Made by a program: the position numbers and the translations under genes. From an uncultured Lachnospiraceae bacterium (GTDB lineage: Bacteria > Bacillota > Clostridia > Lachnospirales > Lachnospiraceae): a stretch of DNA of 64,000 bases. A model generated the notes under the pieces. That model searched no databases. It saw only the letters and a list, made by a program, of their open reading frames with translations, and was not told the DNA's origin. Within the stretch, counting starts at the first letter, position 1; the number at the start of each line of letters is the position of its first letter. Location of the stretch: assembly GCA_947382625.1 (NCBI GenBank), contig CANDAG010000001.1, forward strand, positions 1 through 64,000. The letters are read 5' to 3'. Shown one piece after another: positions 1 to 9,240 of this stretch.

Positions 1-60
1 TTTCTATATCCAGATTATTTGTTCTGTTTTCAAAGTACTTAACTAACTGACATTGGATGT

Positions 61-192
61 GAGGAGTGCATGAAGATCTGCTTAAGGGAAATGCCGCCTG
101 TGACAGAATTTGGGGATATTCATTACACCCAGTGCTGGCTGAACCAGAAGGAAGAGATGGAGAAGCAAGCGGAAAGGAGAGGCCGCCAATGA
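61..192 (+). pseudogene. oppD: 3' end of oligopeptide ABC transporter ATPase OppD (partial)
   Basis: The frame read from 61 gives a C-terminus with MKICLREMPPVTEFGDIHY and CWL, which matches the Cys-containing oligopeptide/dipeptide (oligo_HPY) tail of OppD-type ATPases. It ends with TGA at 190-192, overlapping the ATG of oppF at 189 (ATGA), the usual coupling of oppD and oppF. In the same frame a TAA lies at 40-42, and none of the three frames of the first 60 AT-rich bases looks like OppD. So the gene is either broken just upstream of this tail or joined here to unrelated sequence. Only the last ~43 residues are visible, so the call rests on the tail motif and the neighbour. Confidence 0.6.
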
Positions 193-1178
193 GTGAAAAT
201 CTGGTTCAGATCGAACATTTACAGCAATATTTTCCGGCCGGCGGTTACGGCAAAAGAAAAAAATATATCCGTGCGGTGGACGATGTTTCCTTTACCATTT
301 CCAGAGGAGAGACTTTGGGGTTAGTAGGAGAGTCCGGCTGCGGAAAGACCACCACAGGAAGAACGCTGCTTCGTCTGTATGAGCCTACCGGCGGCAGGTT
401 TGTCTATGACGGGGATGTGATCTTCGATGTGGAAAAGAAGATCTATGCGGATATGCTTCCTTACCGTAAGAAGATGCAGATTGTTTTTCAGGATCCCTAC
501 GCCAGCTTAGATCCCCGTATGACAGTAGGTGATATCGTGGGAGAAGCCATCGATGTACATAAGATGGCAGCTAATAAACAGGAAAGATATGACATTATTA
601 TAGAGATGCTGCGGAGAGTCGGTCTTAACTCCGAGCACGCCAACCGGTATCCTCATGAGTTTTCCGGCGGGCAGAGACAGAGGGTGGGAATTGCCAGAGC
701 CCTTGCGGTGCGGCCGGAGTTTATTGTCTGCGATGAGCCCATATCCGCGCTTGACGTTTCCATTCAGGCCCAGGTCATTAATATGTTTGAGGATCTGCAG
801 GCCGAGATGGGGCTGACCTATCTGTTCATCGCCCATGACCTTTCGGCGGTAAAGCATATTTCCAACCGGATCGGCGTTATGTACCTTGGAAAGATGGTGG
901 AGCTGGCAGACAGCTATGAGCTGATCACCCGGCCTCTTCATCCGTACACCAAAAGCCTGATCAGCGCGATCCCCATTGCAGACCCCAAAACGGCAAGGGA
1001 AAGCAAACGTATCGTGCTGGAGGGTGATGTGCCCAGTCCTTTGAATCCCCCTTCGGGATGCCGTTTCAGGACCAGATGCCCTTATGCTACAGAGCAGTGT
1101 GCCGCAGAGGTTCCTGTCTGGCATGAGGTGGAAAAGGGACATTTTGCAGCCTGTCACCATATTGATCAGGTAAACTGA
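189..1178 (+). CDS. oppF: Oligopeptide ABC transporter ATP-binding protein OppF
   Basis: Cytoplasmic ATPase that powers oligopeptide/dipeptide import together with OppD, two permeases and a binding lipoprotein. The 329-residue product has Walker [10 protein letters not shown] (about residues 47-55), the Q-loop, signature SGGQRQR (~159), Walker B FIVCDEP (~178), the H-loop in [10 protein letters not shown], and a C-terminal oligo_HPY domain with [10 protein letters not shown] and further Cys residues. The ATG at 189 is chosen because it follows GGAAAGGAG and overlaps the oppD stop; an open frame from 66 is the oppD tail read out of phase. The binding-protein gene follows 111 bases later. Family assignment is firm; the exact peptide substrate is not. 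Confidence 0.93.
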   Translation: MSENLVQIEHLQQYFPAGGYGKRKKYIRAVDDVSFTISRGETLGLVGESGCGKTTTGRTLLRLYEPTGGRFVYDGDVIFDVEKKIYADMLPYRKKMQIVFQDPYASLDPRMTVGDIVGEAIDVHKMAANKQERYDIIIEMLRRVGLNSEHANRYPHEFSGGQRQRVGIARALAVRPEFIVCDEPISALDVSIQAQVINMFEDLQAEMGLTYLFIAHDLSAVKHISNRIGVMYLGKMVELADSYELITRPLHPYTKSLISAIPIADPKTARESKRIVLEGDVPSPLNPPSGCRFRTRCPYATEQCAAEVPVWHEVEKGHFAACHHIDQVN

Positions 1179-1289
1179 AATTATGGTATACATATACGGT
1201 ATATTATGAAGAACAGGGAATAGACCGCTGTTTCCCATAATGACTGTATGTTTATATAAACCAAACCAATTTTATAAGGAGGAATCATT

Positions 1290-3026
1290 ATGAAAAAGAG
1301 AGTATTAGCACTCTTGCTGGCAGCAACCATGGTATTTGGACTGGCTGCCTGCGGCGGTAACGACAGCGGAAGCGCTTCTAACGATGCCGCAGCAACAGAA
1401 GAGGATGCTGCAACAGATGACGCAGCAGCTTCAGAGGATGCAGATGCTGCTGATGATGCAGCAGACACAGAAGCAGATACAAGCGCTTCTACAGGAGAGA
1501 AGATCTTATCCGTACAGGTAGGACCCAACCCTGAGACCATTGATCCTGCGCTGAACAGTGCAGTAGACGGCGGCAACATGCTGCTCCATTCTTTCGAGTG
1601 CCTTTTGGCTGTAGACGAGAATGGTCAGCTGATCCCCGGACAGGCTGAGACCTGGGAGACCTCTGAGGACGGCCTTACATGGACCTTCCATTTAAGAGAC
1701 GGATTAAAGTGGTCTGACGGAACCGACCTTACAGCCAATGATTTTGTATACAGCTGGAAGAGAGTATGCGATCCTATGGTAGCTGCTCCTTATGCAGAGA
1801 CCGTTCTGGGTATGGTAGAGGGCTATGAGGATGCCGTTGCAGGCGATCTGGACGCTCTTCAGGTTGTTGCAGAGGACGACAGCACTTTGGTTGTTACCTT
1901 AAACGCTCCCTGCTCTTATTTCGGAAGCCTTGCCGCATTCGCAACCTTAAGCCCTGTACAGCAGGCTACTGTTGAGGCTAACGGCGATGCATGGGCAACT
2001 GCTGCTGAGACTTATATCTCCAACGGACCTTTCTATGTTTCCGAGTGGGTACCCAGCTCCTATATCATGATGAGCAAGAACCCCAACTACTGGAATGCAG
2101 ACGCCATCAAGCTTGACGGCATCAAGTTCAACCTGATTGAGGATTCCAATGCTGCTTACAGCGCATACCAGACAGGCGAAGTATTATTTATCAAGGACGT
2201 TCCTACAGAGGAGATCCCTTCTTTAAGTGAGAATGCTGATTTTTATGTAGATCCTATCATCGGTACTTATTACCTCAGTGTAAACTGTGACAGAGAGCCC
2301 TTCAACGATCCTCAGGTACGTAAGGCATTAAGCCTTGCCATTGACCGGGAGTATGTAGCAGGCACCTTGATGCAGGGTACTTATTCCGCAGCCAGCAACT
2401 TCATGGGTCCCGGTTGGATCGATACCGACGGAAAGCAGTTCATGGATAATGCAAACGGCGGACAGCCCTACATTGACACCACAAACTACGAAGCAAACCT
2501 TGAGGAAGCAAAGCAGATCCTTGCAGATGCAGGCTATCCTGACGGCGAGGGCCTTCCTCCCATTACCTACTCCACCAACGACGCCGGATACCACAAGGTG
2601 GTAGCTGAGTACTTACAGCAGGCATGGGGAGAGCTTGGTATCGATGTTAACGTAGATATCGTAGAGTGGGCAAGCTTCACACCTATGCGTCGTAACGGCG
2701 ATTATGATGCTTCTCGTAACGGTTGGGTAGGTGACTACAGCGATCCTTCCAACATGCTGGATCTGCTTTACTCCACCAACGGAAACAACGATGGTAAGTT
2801 CAATAATGCAGATTACGATGCAGCAATGGAAGTATCCAGAACCACTCTTGATGCGGCAGAGCGTTCTGCAGCCCTTCATGAGGCAGAGGATATCCTGATG
2901 GAAGAAACCGCTTGTATCCCTGTAGCTTACTACAATGACTTCTGGTTACAGAGCGACAAGATCACCGGTTCCTGGCATTCACCTTACGGATACTGGTACT
3001 TCATGTATGCAGATATCGCTGAATAA
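1290..3026 (+). CDS. oppA: Oligopeptide-binding lipoprotein, OppA type (SBP_bac_5)
   Basis: Extracellular solute-binding protein that captures peptides for the transporter encoded by the preceding genes. The 578-residue product starts with a lipoprotein signal (MKKRVLALLL... with lipobox LAAC, Cys21). A low-complexity Ala/Asp/Glu spacer follows (about residues 25-72), then the SBP_bac_5 fold with the typical QVGPNPETIDPALN start and DGLKWSDGTDLTANDFVYSWKR block. A GGAGG site sits 7 bases before the ATG. The 111-base gap from oppF holds an imperfect hairpin (arms near ATTATG at 1204 and CATAAT at 1236), which could raise or lower expression of the binding protein relative to the ATPases; that is inference. 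A factor-independent terminator follows at 3039. Confidence 0.93.
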   Translation: MKKRVLALLLAATMVFGLAACGGNDSGSASNDAAATEEDAATDDAAASEDADAADDAADTEADTSASTGEKILSVQVGPNPETIDPALNSAVDGGNMLLHSFECLLAVDENGQLIPGQAETWETSEDGLTWTFHLRDGLKWSDGTDLTANDFVYSWKRVCDPMVAAPYAETVLGMVEGYEDAVAGDLDALQVVAEDDSTLVVTLNAPCSYFGSLAAFATLSPVQQATVEANGDAWATAAETYISNGPFYVSEWVPSSYIMMSKNPNYWNADAIKLDGIKFNLIEDSNAAYSAYQTGEVLFIKDVPTEEIPSLSENADFYVDPIIGTYYLSVNCDREPFNDPQVRKALSLAIDREYVAGTLMQGTYSAASNFMGPGWIDTDGKQFMDNANGGQPYIDTTNYEANLEEAKQILADAGYPDGEGLPPITYSTNDAGYHKVVAEYLQQAWGELGIDVNVDIVEWASFTPMRRNGDYDASRNGWVGDYSDPSNMLDLLYSTNGNNDGKFNNADYDAAMEVSRTTLDAAERSAALHEAEDILMEETACIPVAYYNDFWLQSDKITGSWHSPYGYWYFMYADIAE

Positions 3027-3038
3027 TTTATAAATGAG

Positions 3039-3076
3039 CAGCCCGACGGCCTTTGATGGCCGGAGGGCTGTTTTTT
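3039..3076 (+). terminator. Rho-independent terminator after oppA
   Basis: CAGCCC at 3039-3044 pairs with GGGCTG at 3065-3070, with an inner GGCC/GGCC step, followed directly by six T (3071-3076). It lies 13 bases after the oppA stop and closes the opp operon. Confidence 0.85.
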
Positions 3077-3188
3077 GATGCAATTTTGATGCAGAAATGA
3101 TACAAATCTGATGGGTGCAGAATGTAGAATAAAAGCAGCGGTTTCAATGATCTAAAATGATGCAAAGTACAACAAGAGGGGGAACAGG

Positions 3189-4148
3189 ATGGAGGCTACA
3201 AGAGATTTGGCAGAGCAGTCCCAAAGGGGACAATGGAAAAGGCCGGTTCTTATGGGGAGTCTGGCCGTGCTTGGAGCAGTCTGCCTGGCAGGCATCGGGT
3301 TTGTTGCTTACAGGGGATTTTCATCAGAAGGCTGTAAGGATTATACTGTGCAGACAGAGCAGTTTGTTGTGGAGTATTCGGAGGAGTATGACTACGGGGA
3401 GGTGCTTACGGTAGAGTACCCTGTTTTATCCGGGGCAGAGGATCAGGTGCAGGAGCGGATTAATGAGCAGATGTATGAGACCGCTATGGACAGGGTGAAT
3501 TACTGGCATTTTCAGCCCAGTGAGGAGGTCAGAGCCTTTCAGGAGGATCAGTTCACCATCTTTTGCAGTGATGTGACCTGCGACGTGACCTATCACAGCC
3601 AATATCTTCTGAGCATGGATTTTTATGAGCTGTATTCTGCCGGAAATCCGGTGTGGAATACCAATATCACGGAAAGAGGATTGACGGTAGATCTGCTCAC
3701 AGGAGAAGCTTACGGACTTACGGATATTCTGGAGGTTGATCGGGATTTCATGGAATTATGGGGAGAACGCTATTGTGAGGAGACAGGAGAAAAGCCATGG
3801 ACTGACGAAGAGCTTGATCTGCTTCTTTCCTGGTTTTTGCAGCAGGACGAGGAGTTGAAGGAGGATTACGAGAGCCGCCCCTTCTTTTATGTGACAGAGG
3901 ATAAGAATTTTGTGATAGGGCTATCCTTAGATCCGGTCCTTTATGGTGCGATCACCTATAAGCCTACATCCAGGATCATGAGCGCCACCATAGAGCCGGA
4001 GGAGCTTACAGCTTTTCAGACCCAAAGTGAATTCTGGAACAGACTTGAAAAGTCACAGGATGTGGGAGTGATCCTTCCCTGTGAGGATAAGCAGCAAAAT
4101 ATCTGGTTAGGAGAAGGAGCAGGGATATGGAATTATTGGGATTCATAA
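3189..4148 (+). CDS. Membrane-anchored protein with an RsiV/DUF3298-like extracellular domain
   Basis: A 319-residue protein with a charged N-terminus, one transmembrane segment (about residues 20-42, PVLMGSLAVLGAVCLAGIGF) and a large outside domain. The pattern YPVLSG..DQVQERINEQMYE, followed by a region with LLTGEAYGLTDIL, resembles DUF4163/DUF3298 proteins (anti-sigma factor RsiV, PdaC). The match is by eye and only moderate. The function is unknown; RsiV-type proteins can sense lysozyme or wall stress. The ATG at 3189 follows GAGGGGGAA. Its 3' end overlaps the next gene by 22 bases, so the two are probably co-translated as a small exported-protein operon. Confidence 0.6.
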   Translation: MEATRDLAEQSQRGQWKRPVLMGSLAVLGAVCLAGIGFVAYRGFSSEGCKDYTVQTEQFVVEYSEEYDYGEVLTVEYPVLSGAEDQVQERINEQMYETAMDRVNYWHFQPSEEVRAFQEDQFTIFCSDVTCDVTYHSQYLLSMDFYELYSAGNPVWNTNITERGLTVDLLTGEAYGLTDILEVDRDFMELWGERYCEETGEKPWTDEELDLLLSWFLQQDEELKEDYESRPFFYVTEDKNFVIGLSLDPVLYGAITYKPTSRIMSATIEPEELTAFQTQSEFWNRLEKSQDVGVILPCEDKQQNIWLGEGAGIWNYWDS

Positions 4149-5251
4149 AAAGAACGGCAGGGATTCTGTGTCTGGCAGGGCTTTTGATGCCGTCAGGGAC
4201 AGTGTGGGCAGAGGAAGGGAGCGGCCTTTCCAAAGAGGAGGAAGCACAGACGCCGGAGTATCAGGTATACCCTTTGGTCTATGGAGAATGGCAGGGAAGG
4301 CCGGAGGACGTGATCGAGCTCAGGGAAGAGGGACAGGAATATCAGGTGCTTCCCGGTGACAGTTTGTGGAGTATTTCTGAAAAGCTCTGGGGGGAGGGGA
4401 AATGGTACCATCGGCTCACCCTGAAAAGTGACGGGAATAACGGTGAAATCAGTAACGAATGGTACGGCAGTGTGGATGGCACAGAGCTCAAGGACCCGAA
4501 CCTGATCTACCCCGGTATGGTCCTGCAGGGCGCACAGAAGGGTTATATTTACAGGAGACAGATGCAAAATGCGGGAGTAGCGATGGGAGATTATTCTGTG
4601 GATACCCCCGGAAGCTGGACGGTAGGGACGATCTCATCGGGGGATGCTTTTGGAAATTTTGTATTTTCCGGTGACGGCATTAACAAGATCATCTGTCTGG
4701 TGCAGGACAAAAAAACGGAGACAACGGCAACCGTAAAGGATTGGGAAGCCTGCATAGAGAAAATCCGGGTTTACGCGGAGGAATATTATGGGGAAAATGT
4801 TTCGGAGCTTTGCTTTGAGCACTATCAGACAGGGCGGGAGGATGAGGTATATCTGTATTCCTTTCTCTGGCAGATGGAGCTTCCCGATCATCCGGAGGTC
4901 GGAAGAGTAAAGGTAAGGGTCTGTATGGGGCTTAAGCTGACAGAGCATATCCAGGCAGAATTTCTGGGGTTTGCCAACAGGTATGATATCCATGGAGGCG
5001 TCCGTTATACCACCGCCAGCTTTGAAGAGCATATAGAGGATTATGATCCGGAAACCTTTACGGTGAATGATTCCAATATGGCTGTCCTGCCGGAGGCAAA
5101 ATGGGAGTTAGAGGGACTCTACGATCCCTTTGCATGGCAGGAGGAATTCTGGGGTTCTCTGCTGGAGAGGGCGGCAGGTATGGAGGAGGAACCGGAGGAT
5201 AGCAGGAGTGCTGTGATAGACAGGATGGAGAAGACAGGTGGACGGAGGTGA
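4127..5251 (+). CDS. Secreted LysM-domain protein
   Basis: A 374-residue exported protein. It begins with a signal peptide (MELLGFIKRTAGILCLAGLL, cleavage likely after TVWA, about residue 28). A LysM-type peptidoglycan-binding motif follows (about residues 70-130: EYQVLPGDSLWSISEKLWG, later DPNLIYPGMVLQ). The remaining ~240 residues match no family I recognise. The start overlaps the preceding membrane-anchored gene by 22 bases, so the two products may act together at the cell wall. LysM placement is confident; any enzymatic role is unknown. Confidence 0.72.
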   Translation: MELLGFIKRTAGILCLAGLLMPSGTVWAEEGSGLSKEEEAQTPEYQVYPLVYGEWQGRPEDVIELREEGQEYQVLPGDSLWSISEKLWGEGKWYHRLTLKSDGNNGEISNEWYGSVDGTELKDPNLIYPGMVLQGAQKGYIYRRQMQNAGVAMGDYSVDTPGSWTVGTISSGDAFGNFVFSGDGINKIICLVQDKKTETTATVKDWEACIEKIRVYAEEYYGENVSELCFEHYQTGREDEVYLYSFLWQMELPDHPEVGRVKVRVCMGLKLTEHIQAEFLGFANRYDIHGGVRYTTASFEEHIEDYDPETFTVNDSNMAVLPEAKWELEGLYDPFAWQEEFWGSLLERAAGMEEEPEDSRSAVIDRMEKTGGRR

Positions 5252-5300
5252 GAAATAGCAGATAAGGATGTCTGGCAAAGCCGGATAAGTAAAATGTATC

Positions 5301-5328
5301 TAAAGTAAATACGATTTCCTGACGATAT
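5301..5328 (+). promoter_or_regulatory. Sigma-28 (SigD/FliA) promoter of the flagellin gene
   Basis: TAAA at 5301-5304, a 16-base spacer and GACGATAT at 5321-5328 match the sigma-28 consensus TAAA-N15/16-GCCGATAT with one mismatch. It lies ~130 bases upstream of the flagellinolysin start. No equally good sigma-A promoter was seen closer, so the gene is probably expressed with the late flagellar genes. Confidence 0.7.
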
Positions 5329-5455
5329 ACAATATGAGGTTTTGTCTTATATTTTATCCTTACTTGATAATAATCTGATTCTATAATGTTTTATGCCAGA
5401 CATTGACTGATATATCATCGGATGACTGCATGGAGGCAGGATACAGGAGGGCAGG

Positions 5456-7330
5456 ATGCTTTCAGTAAAAGCGAATATGTTGGCATTGAACGCTGATCGG
5501 CAATTGGGTGCCATAACCAGGAAAAATACCAAAAATGCAGAGCGTTTGTCTTCCGGCTATCGTATCAACAGGGCTGCTGACGATGCGGCCGGTCTTTCTA
5601 TTTCCGAAAAAATGCGCAGACAGATACGGGGCCTTACGCAGGCTTCCTTAAATGCACAGGATGGCATCTCCATGGTACAGATTGGAGAAGGTGCATTAAA
5701 CGAGGTGCATGATATGCTTCACCGCGCCAATGAACTGGCTGTAAAAGCCGCCACCGGTACTCTGCAGGATGCAGACCGTGCAATGATCGACATGGAAATT
5801 CAGCAGCTTAAGGCTGAAATCGACAGAACTGCTGCAAGCACCACGTTTAATGAAATCAGCCTTTTCCCTGAAGATGGACGTTCACCTTTTTCGGCAGGAC
5901 TCATGGAGACGAAGTCCTATGAGATCACCTATAATCTGAGGGACGGCTCTTTTCTGATCAATAGTGCCGAGGCTGATCCTGGTATCAATAAAACGGCACG
6001 CGCAGATGTCGATGTCGTTTCCAGCGGCAATGTTCTGGCGGATACCATCGCTAACAAGTTAGTGCCCAATGCTGTCCGGCAGATCTTAGATACCTTTGAG
6101 CCCTTAAGAGATAATATGGGCAGCGATAAGATTAAAATGTCATTGGATGTATCTTATATAGACGGCAAAAACCGTACACTGGCCTATGCTTCCTTCCGTT
6201 ACAGCTATGGAGGAGGCAGACCTTATAGCATGGGCATCCGGGTAGATGCTGCAGATTTTACCGAGGCAGATGCGGAAGGCACCGGTCCTAATGCAGAGGT
6301 TTTGAAATCTACAATCGCTCATGAGCTGATGCATTCCGTAATGCAGTATACCCTGACAGACGGCATGAGCGGCCGTAACGGTGCAGGATATCCCACCTGG
6401 TTCAAGGAGGGAACGGCGCAGCTGGCCGGCGGCGGTTTCGCTACCGGATGGAATGATACCCTTACCTATTACGCAAATTACCTGAATGATGCGGATGACA
6501 CCAGCCAGGATGCCAATATTGCCAGCTATCTGAGAAAATTTACCATGAGCAACAGACCCTATGGTCATGGCTATCTTGGTGCAGCGTATATCGGTTACCT
6601 TGCAAATGGCGGCGGTGCGGTGACAGATGCTAACATTGTTGCAGGCATGAATAAGATTTTTACAGAGCTTTTAAAGGGCACAGACCTGGAAAGCGCCATA
6701 AGAAATCTTACCGGCTATAGTATTGCACAACTGAATGATCAGTTCAAAAATGCCAATGCAGGCTCTCCCCTCACCGAATTTGTCAGAAGGCTGGCTTATG
6801 AATCAAAGGACGGAGCCGGAGCCGTCATTGCCGGAGGACTTCGCGTAGGCGCTTCCTCACTTCTTGGCAGCAGCGCTGTTTTTGATCAACCCTTCCAGAT
6901 CGATCCTTTCCAGGTCAGGGTCGATTTAAGCGGGGCCGCAAAAATTGGCCTGCAGGTAGGCGCCGAACCGGGGCAGCGTATAGAATTCGATCTGTATCAG
7001 ATGGATGCAAGTGCTCTTGGATTGGAGGATTTGAATGTAAAAACCACAGATGATGCAGAGTGGGCGATTGACCAGCTTAAATCTGCAATTGTTTGTGTCA
7101 GCAATGTCAGAAGCTATTATGGTGCTATCCAGAACCGTTTGGAACATACGGTCAATAATCTGAATAATATCACAGAGAATACCACTGCCGCAGAGTCGCT
7201 GATCCGGGATGCAGATATGGCAGCAGAAATGGTGGAATATTCCAATAACCGGATTCTGATGCAGGCAGGCGCTGCTATGCTGGCACAGGCGAATCAACAA
7301 TCGCAGCTGTTGTTAAGTCTTTTACAGTGA
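5456..7330 (+). CDS. Flagellinolysin: flagellin with an inserted HExxH metallopeptidase domain
   Basis: A 624-residue flagellin whose variable region is replaced by a zinc peptidase. Residues 1-140 are the D0/D1 region (NADRQLGAITRKNTKNAERL, SSGYRINRAADDAAGL, NAQDGISMVQ). Residues ~540-624 are the C-terminal D1/D0 helices (LIRDADMAAEMVEYSNNRIL). Between them is HELMH (His289-Glu290...His293) with a candidate third ligand Glu318 in WFKEGTAQL, 25 residues later; this is the gluzincin/collagenase-like arrangement reported for flagellinolysins. Such proteins build proteolytic filaments on the cell surface. The start MLSVKANML follows an AGGAGGG site and a sigma-28 promoter. The stop overlaps a TATAGTGAACGAC-type palindrome. 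Other flagellar structural genes are absent from the window. Confidence 0.9.
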   Translation: MLSVKANMLALNADRQLGAITRKNTKNAERLSSGYRINRAADDAAGLSISEKMRRQIRGLTQASLNAQDGISMVQIGEGALNEVHDMLHRANELAVKAATGTLQDADRAMIDMEIQQLKAEIDRTAASTTFNEISLFPEDGRSPFSAGLMETKSYEITYNLRDGSFLINSAEADPGINKTARADVDVVSSGNVLADTIANKLVPNAVRQILDTFEPLRDNMGSDKIKMSLDVSYIDGKNRTLAYASFRYSYGGGRPYSMGIRVDAADFTEADAEGTGPNAEVLKSTIAHELMHSVMQYTLTDGMSGRNGAGYPTWFKEGTAQLAGGGFATGWNDTLTYYANYLNDADDTSQDANIASYLRKFTMSNRPYGHGYLGAAYIGYLANGGGAVTDANIVAGMNKIFTELLKGTDLESAIRNLTGYSIAQLNDQFKNANAGSPLTEFVRRLAYESKDGAGAVIAGGLRVGASSLLGSSAVFDQPFQIDPFQVRVDLSGAAKIGLQVGAEPGQRIEFDLYQMDASALGLEDLNVKTTDDAEWAIDQLKSAIVCVSNVRSYYGAIQNRLEHTVNNLNNITENTTAAESLIRDADMAAEMVEYSNNRILMQAGAAMLAQANQQSQLLLSLLQ

Positions 7331-7360
7331 ACGACAAATTATTTTGTCGTTCACTATAGG
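7326..7360. repeat. TATAGTGAACGAC palindrome, copy 1
   Basis: AGTGAACGACAAA, a 3-base centre, then TTTTGTCGTTCACTATAGG. The left arm contains the flagellinolysin stop codon. It shares its arms with the repeats near 21894, 23407 and 59572. The T-rich centre could act as a bidirectional terminator, but the long strict conservation of the arms points to a dispersed repeat. Confidence 0.7.
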
Positions 7361-7390
7361 TTAATACCAGATTGAGAGGAGTAGTTCCAA

Positions 7391-7783
7391 GTGGGTGAAA
7401 TCTTGAAAATACATTGCCGTACCTGTAGTGCAGAATGGGAATGTGCCACAGGCTGCGGACTGCAGCATGGCAGAATTGAAAATGTCATTGCTGCGTTTGA
7501 GCCCGGGGAACAGGTGCAGATCATTGATTGGTGTCATGCAAGTCCGGTTCCGCTCTATGATTTCAGATATCAGATTGCCGTATGCGATTCCTGCAACAGT
7601 CTGGTGAGTGTTCCTGTTTTTAAAGGGATCAATGATGATAATAATGTTTTGGTGGGAGTTTGCACAACCTGCCACAACCAACTAAAGATACCCCCGATCG
7701 AAACAGAGGAAATCCCGGATGCTGCCTGTCCATCCTGCGGCAATAAATCACTGGAAACAACCGAAATCGGACATTGGGATTAG
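7391..7783 (+). CDS. Zinc-ribbon protein of unknown function
   Basis: A 130-residue protein starting at GTG (7391), 8 bases after GAGAGGAG; no ATG fits better. It carries several paired cysteines: CRTCSAEWECATGCG near the start, CDSCNSLV in the middle, CTTCHNQL, and a C-terminal CPSCGNKSLE. These look like two or more zinc ribbons. It lies just downstream of the flagellinolysin gene on the same strand and could be co-transcribed with it if the intervening palindrome does not terminate. No enzymatic motif is visible, and I do not recognise the family. Confidence 0.6.
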   Translation: MGEILKIHCRTCSAEWECATGCGLQHGRIENVIAAFEPGEQVQIIDWCHASPVPLYDFRYQIAVCDSCNSLVSVPVFKGINDDNNVLVGVCTTCHNQLKIPPIETEEIPDAACPSCGNKSLETTEIGHWD

Positions 7784-7948
7784 CAACTTCTTTGTTGTGC
7801 CTTTCAATTGGGCCGTGAATTGTAACAATTCGGAATCAAATATGCTGTCTTGCTGCCATGTTCTGCTTGTAAAGTAAAAACCATCGTGCTATAATTCAAT
7901 TATCAATTAAGCATTGAGTGAAAACGATCTGTAAGGCGTTCTTTATCA

Positions 7949-8014
7949 ACAATCCGATTCGCGGAGTGTATCGGCGTTTGGCAATAAGCCGATTCGCGGA
8001 GCGTATCGGCGTTT
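7949..8014 (+). repeat. Tandem pair of REP-like hairpins, left of the Rpn gene
   Basis: Two near-identical units, each built as stem CCGAT, loop TCGCGGAGCGT, stem ATCGG, then the tail CGTTTG. The second unit reads AAGCCGATTCGCGGAGCG then TATCGGCGTTTG. The same unit in opposite orientation occurs to the right of the Rpn gene. Apart from this pair and a candidate ribosome site at 8203, I see nothing convincing in the 439 bases between 7784 and 8222. Confidence 0.7.
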
Positions 8015-8222
8015 GCTATCTATCTAGGAAAATATTTCCAGTCTGATCAATTCCATGCTTAATTTCTGTTAAACTTATTGTTACCCAAACACATTTAAAA
8101 GAGCAGGAGATTTCAGACAGGATGGAAATGTTCCGCAGAATAAAAGCTTTATCGGGGTTTACTGTAAAATCAGTCTCCCTGCATCCCAATGCCTCCTGCC
8201 AAAGGAGGTTTATAAAAAGGAT

Positions 8223-9209
8223 ATGGACAGAAAGAAGAAATTAAAGAAGCTAAAGCCAGACACAGTAGTAAAAAACTACTGGCGGAACAATGAACAGTTT
8301 GCAGATCTTTTCAATGCAGTACTTTTTGAGGGAAAATCCATTATTAAGCCGGAAGAATTGGAGGATGTGGATACAGAGGGGTCTTTTGTGCAGGAACACA
8401 GAGAACATGTTGAAAGTATTCAGGCGTCCAGAGATAATATAAAGATAAGAAAAAGAGCCGTGGAACATGGAGTAGAGCTTGTAATGCTGGGCATAGAGGG
8501 ACAGGAACATATCCATTATGCCATGCCGATGAGGGTCATGGGATATGATTACGGCGTATACAAAAGGCAATATGACAGTAATGCTGGGAGGTATAAGAGG
8601 GCAGACGGACTGGATGCAGACGAATATTTGTCCAGGATGAAGAAAACAGATAAGCTTACCCCGGTTATTACAGTGGTGTTTTATTATGGAGAAAAGGCAT
8701 GGGATGGCGCCACAACTCTTCATGGAATGCTGAGTATTCCACAGGAAGTAGCTAATTATGTAAATGACTATAAAATGCTGCTTGTCGAGGCCAGAAAAAA
8801 TAATTTAATATTGCACAATGTAAATAATGTGGATTTGTTTAATTTGCTGGAAATTATTTTAGACCGGAGTATTTCAAAGGATGAGGCCAAGGAAAAAGCC
8901 ATACAATACAGCGAGGAACACAAAACAGACAGAGCTGTTATCATGACGATGGCAGGAGCTGCCAACAGTAAGATTAATTTAGGTGTTTACGAGAAAGGAG
9001 AGGGACAAATGTGTACTTTATTTGAGGAAATTGCCAGAGAGGGTGAGCTGAAAGGAATAGAAAAAGGAAGAGCTGAAGGGATTATTGAAATCGGTCTGGA
9101 GTTTGGGCTTTCTGAGAGAGATATTCTGGAGAGGCTGCAGAATAAACTGAAGATATCTTTGCAGATAGCTCAAAATTATATGGAGCAATTCGGAAAACAG
9201 ACTGTATAG
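8223..9209 (+). CDS. Rpn family recombination-promoting nuclease / putative transposase
   Basis: A 328-residue protein with the N-terminal block characteristic of Firmicutes Rpn/PD-(D/E)XK proteins (QFADLFNAVLFEGKSIIKPE, then EELEDVDTE) and a C-terminal helical tail with KGIEKGRAEGIIEIGLEFGL, also typical of this group. Family members are DNA endonucleases related to E. coli RpnA-E and YhgA-like putative transposases; they act in the cytoplasm and promote RecA-independent recombination. The catalytic Asp/Glu/Lys set cannot be placed with certainty by eye. The gene stands alone and is bracketed by inverted pairs of hairpin repeats at 7949-8014 and 9241-9321. The upstream AAAGGAGG is 15 bases from the ATG, longer than usual. 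Confidence 0.8.
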   Translation: MDRKKKLKKLKPDTVVKNYWRNNEQFADLFNAVLFEGKSIIKPEELEDVDTEGSFVQEHREHVESIQASRDNIKIRKRAVEHGVELVMLGIEGQEHIHYAMPMRVMGYDYGVYKRQYDSNAGRYKRADGLDADEYLSRMKKTDKLTPVITVVFYYGEKAWDGATTLHGMLSIPQEVANYVNDYKMLLVEARKNNLILHNVNNVDLFNLLEIILDRSISKDEAKEKAIQYSEEHKTDRAVIMTMAGAANSKINLGVYEKGEGQMCTLFEEIAREGELKGIEKGRAEGIIEIGLEFGLSERDILERLQNKLKISLQIAQNYMEQFGKQTV

Positions 9210-9240
9210 CATACATATCATATAATGACGAAAATGTGCT

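Noticed and set aside
507-1238. Long antisense open frame over oppF and similar frames over GC-rich genes
   Set aside because: Its codons mirror the real gene, it has no ribosome site, and the product has no recognisable domain.
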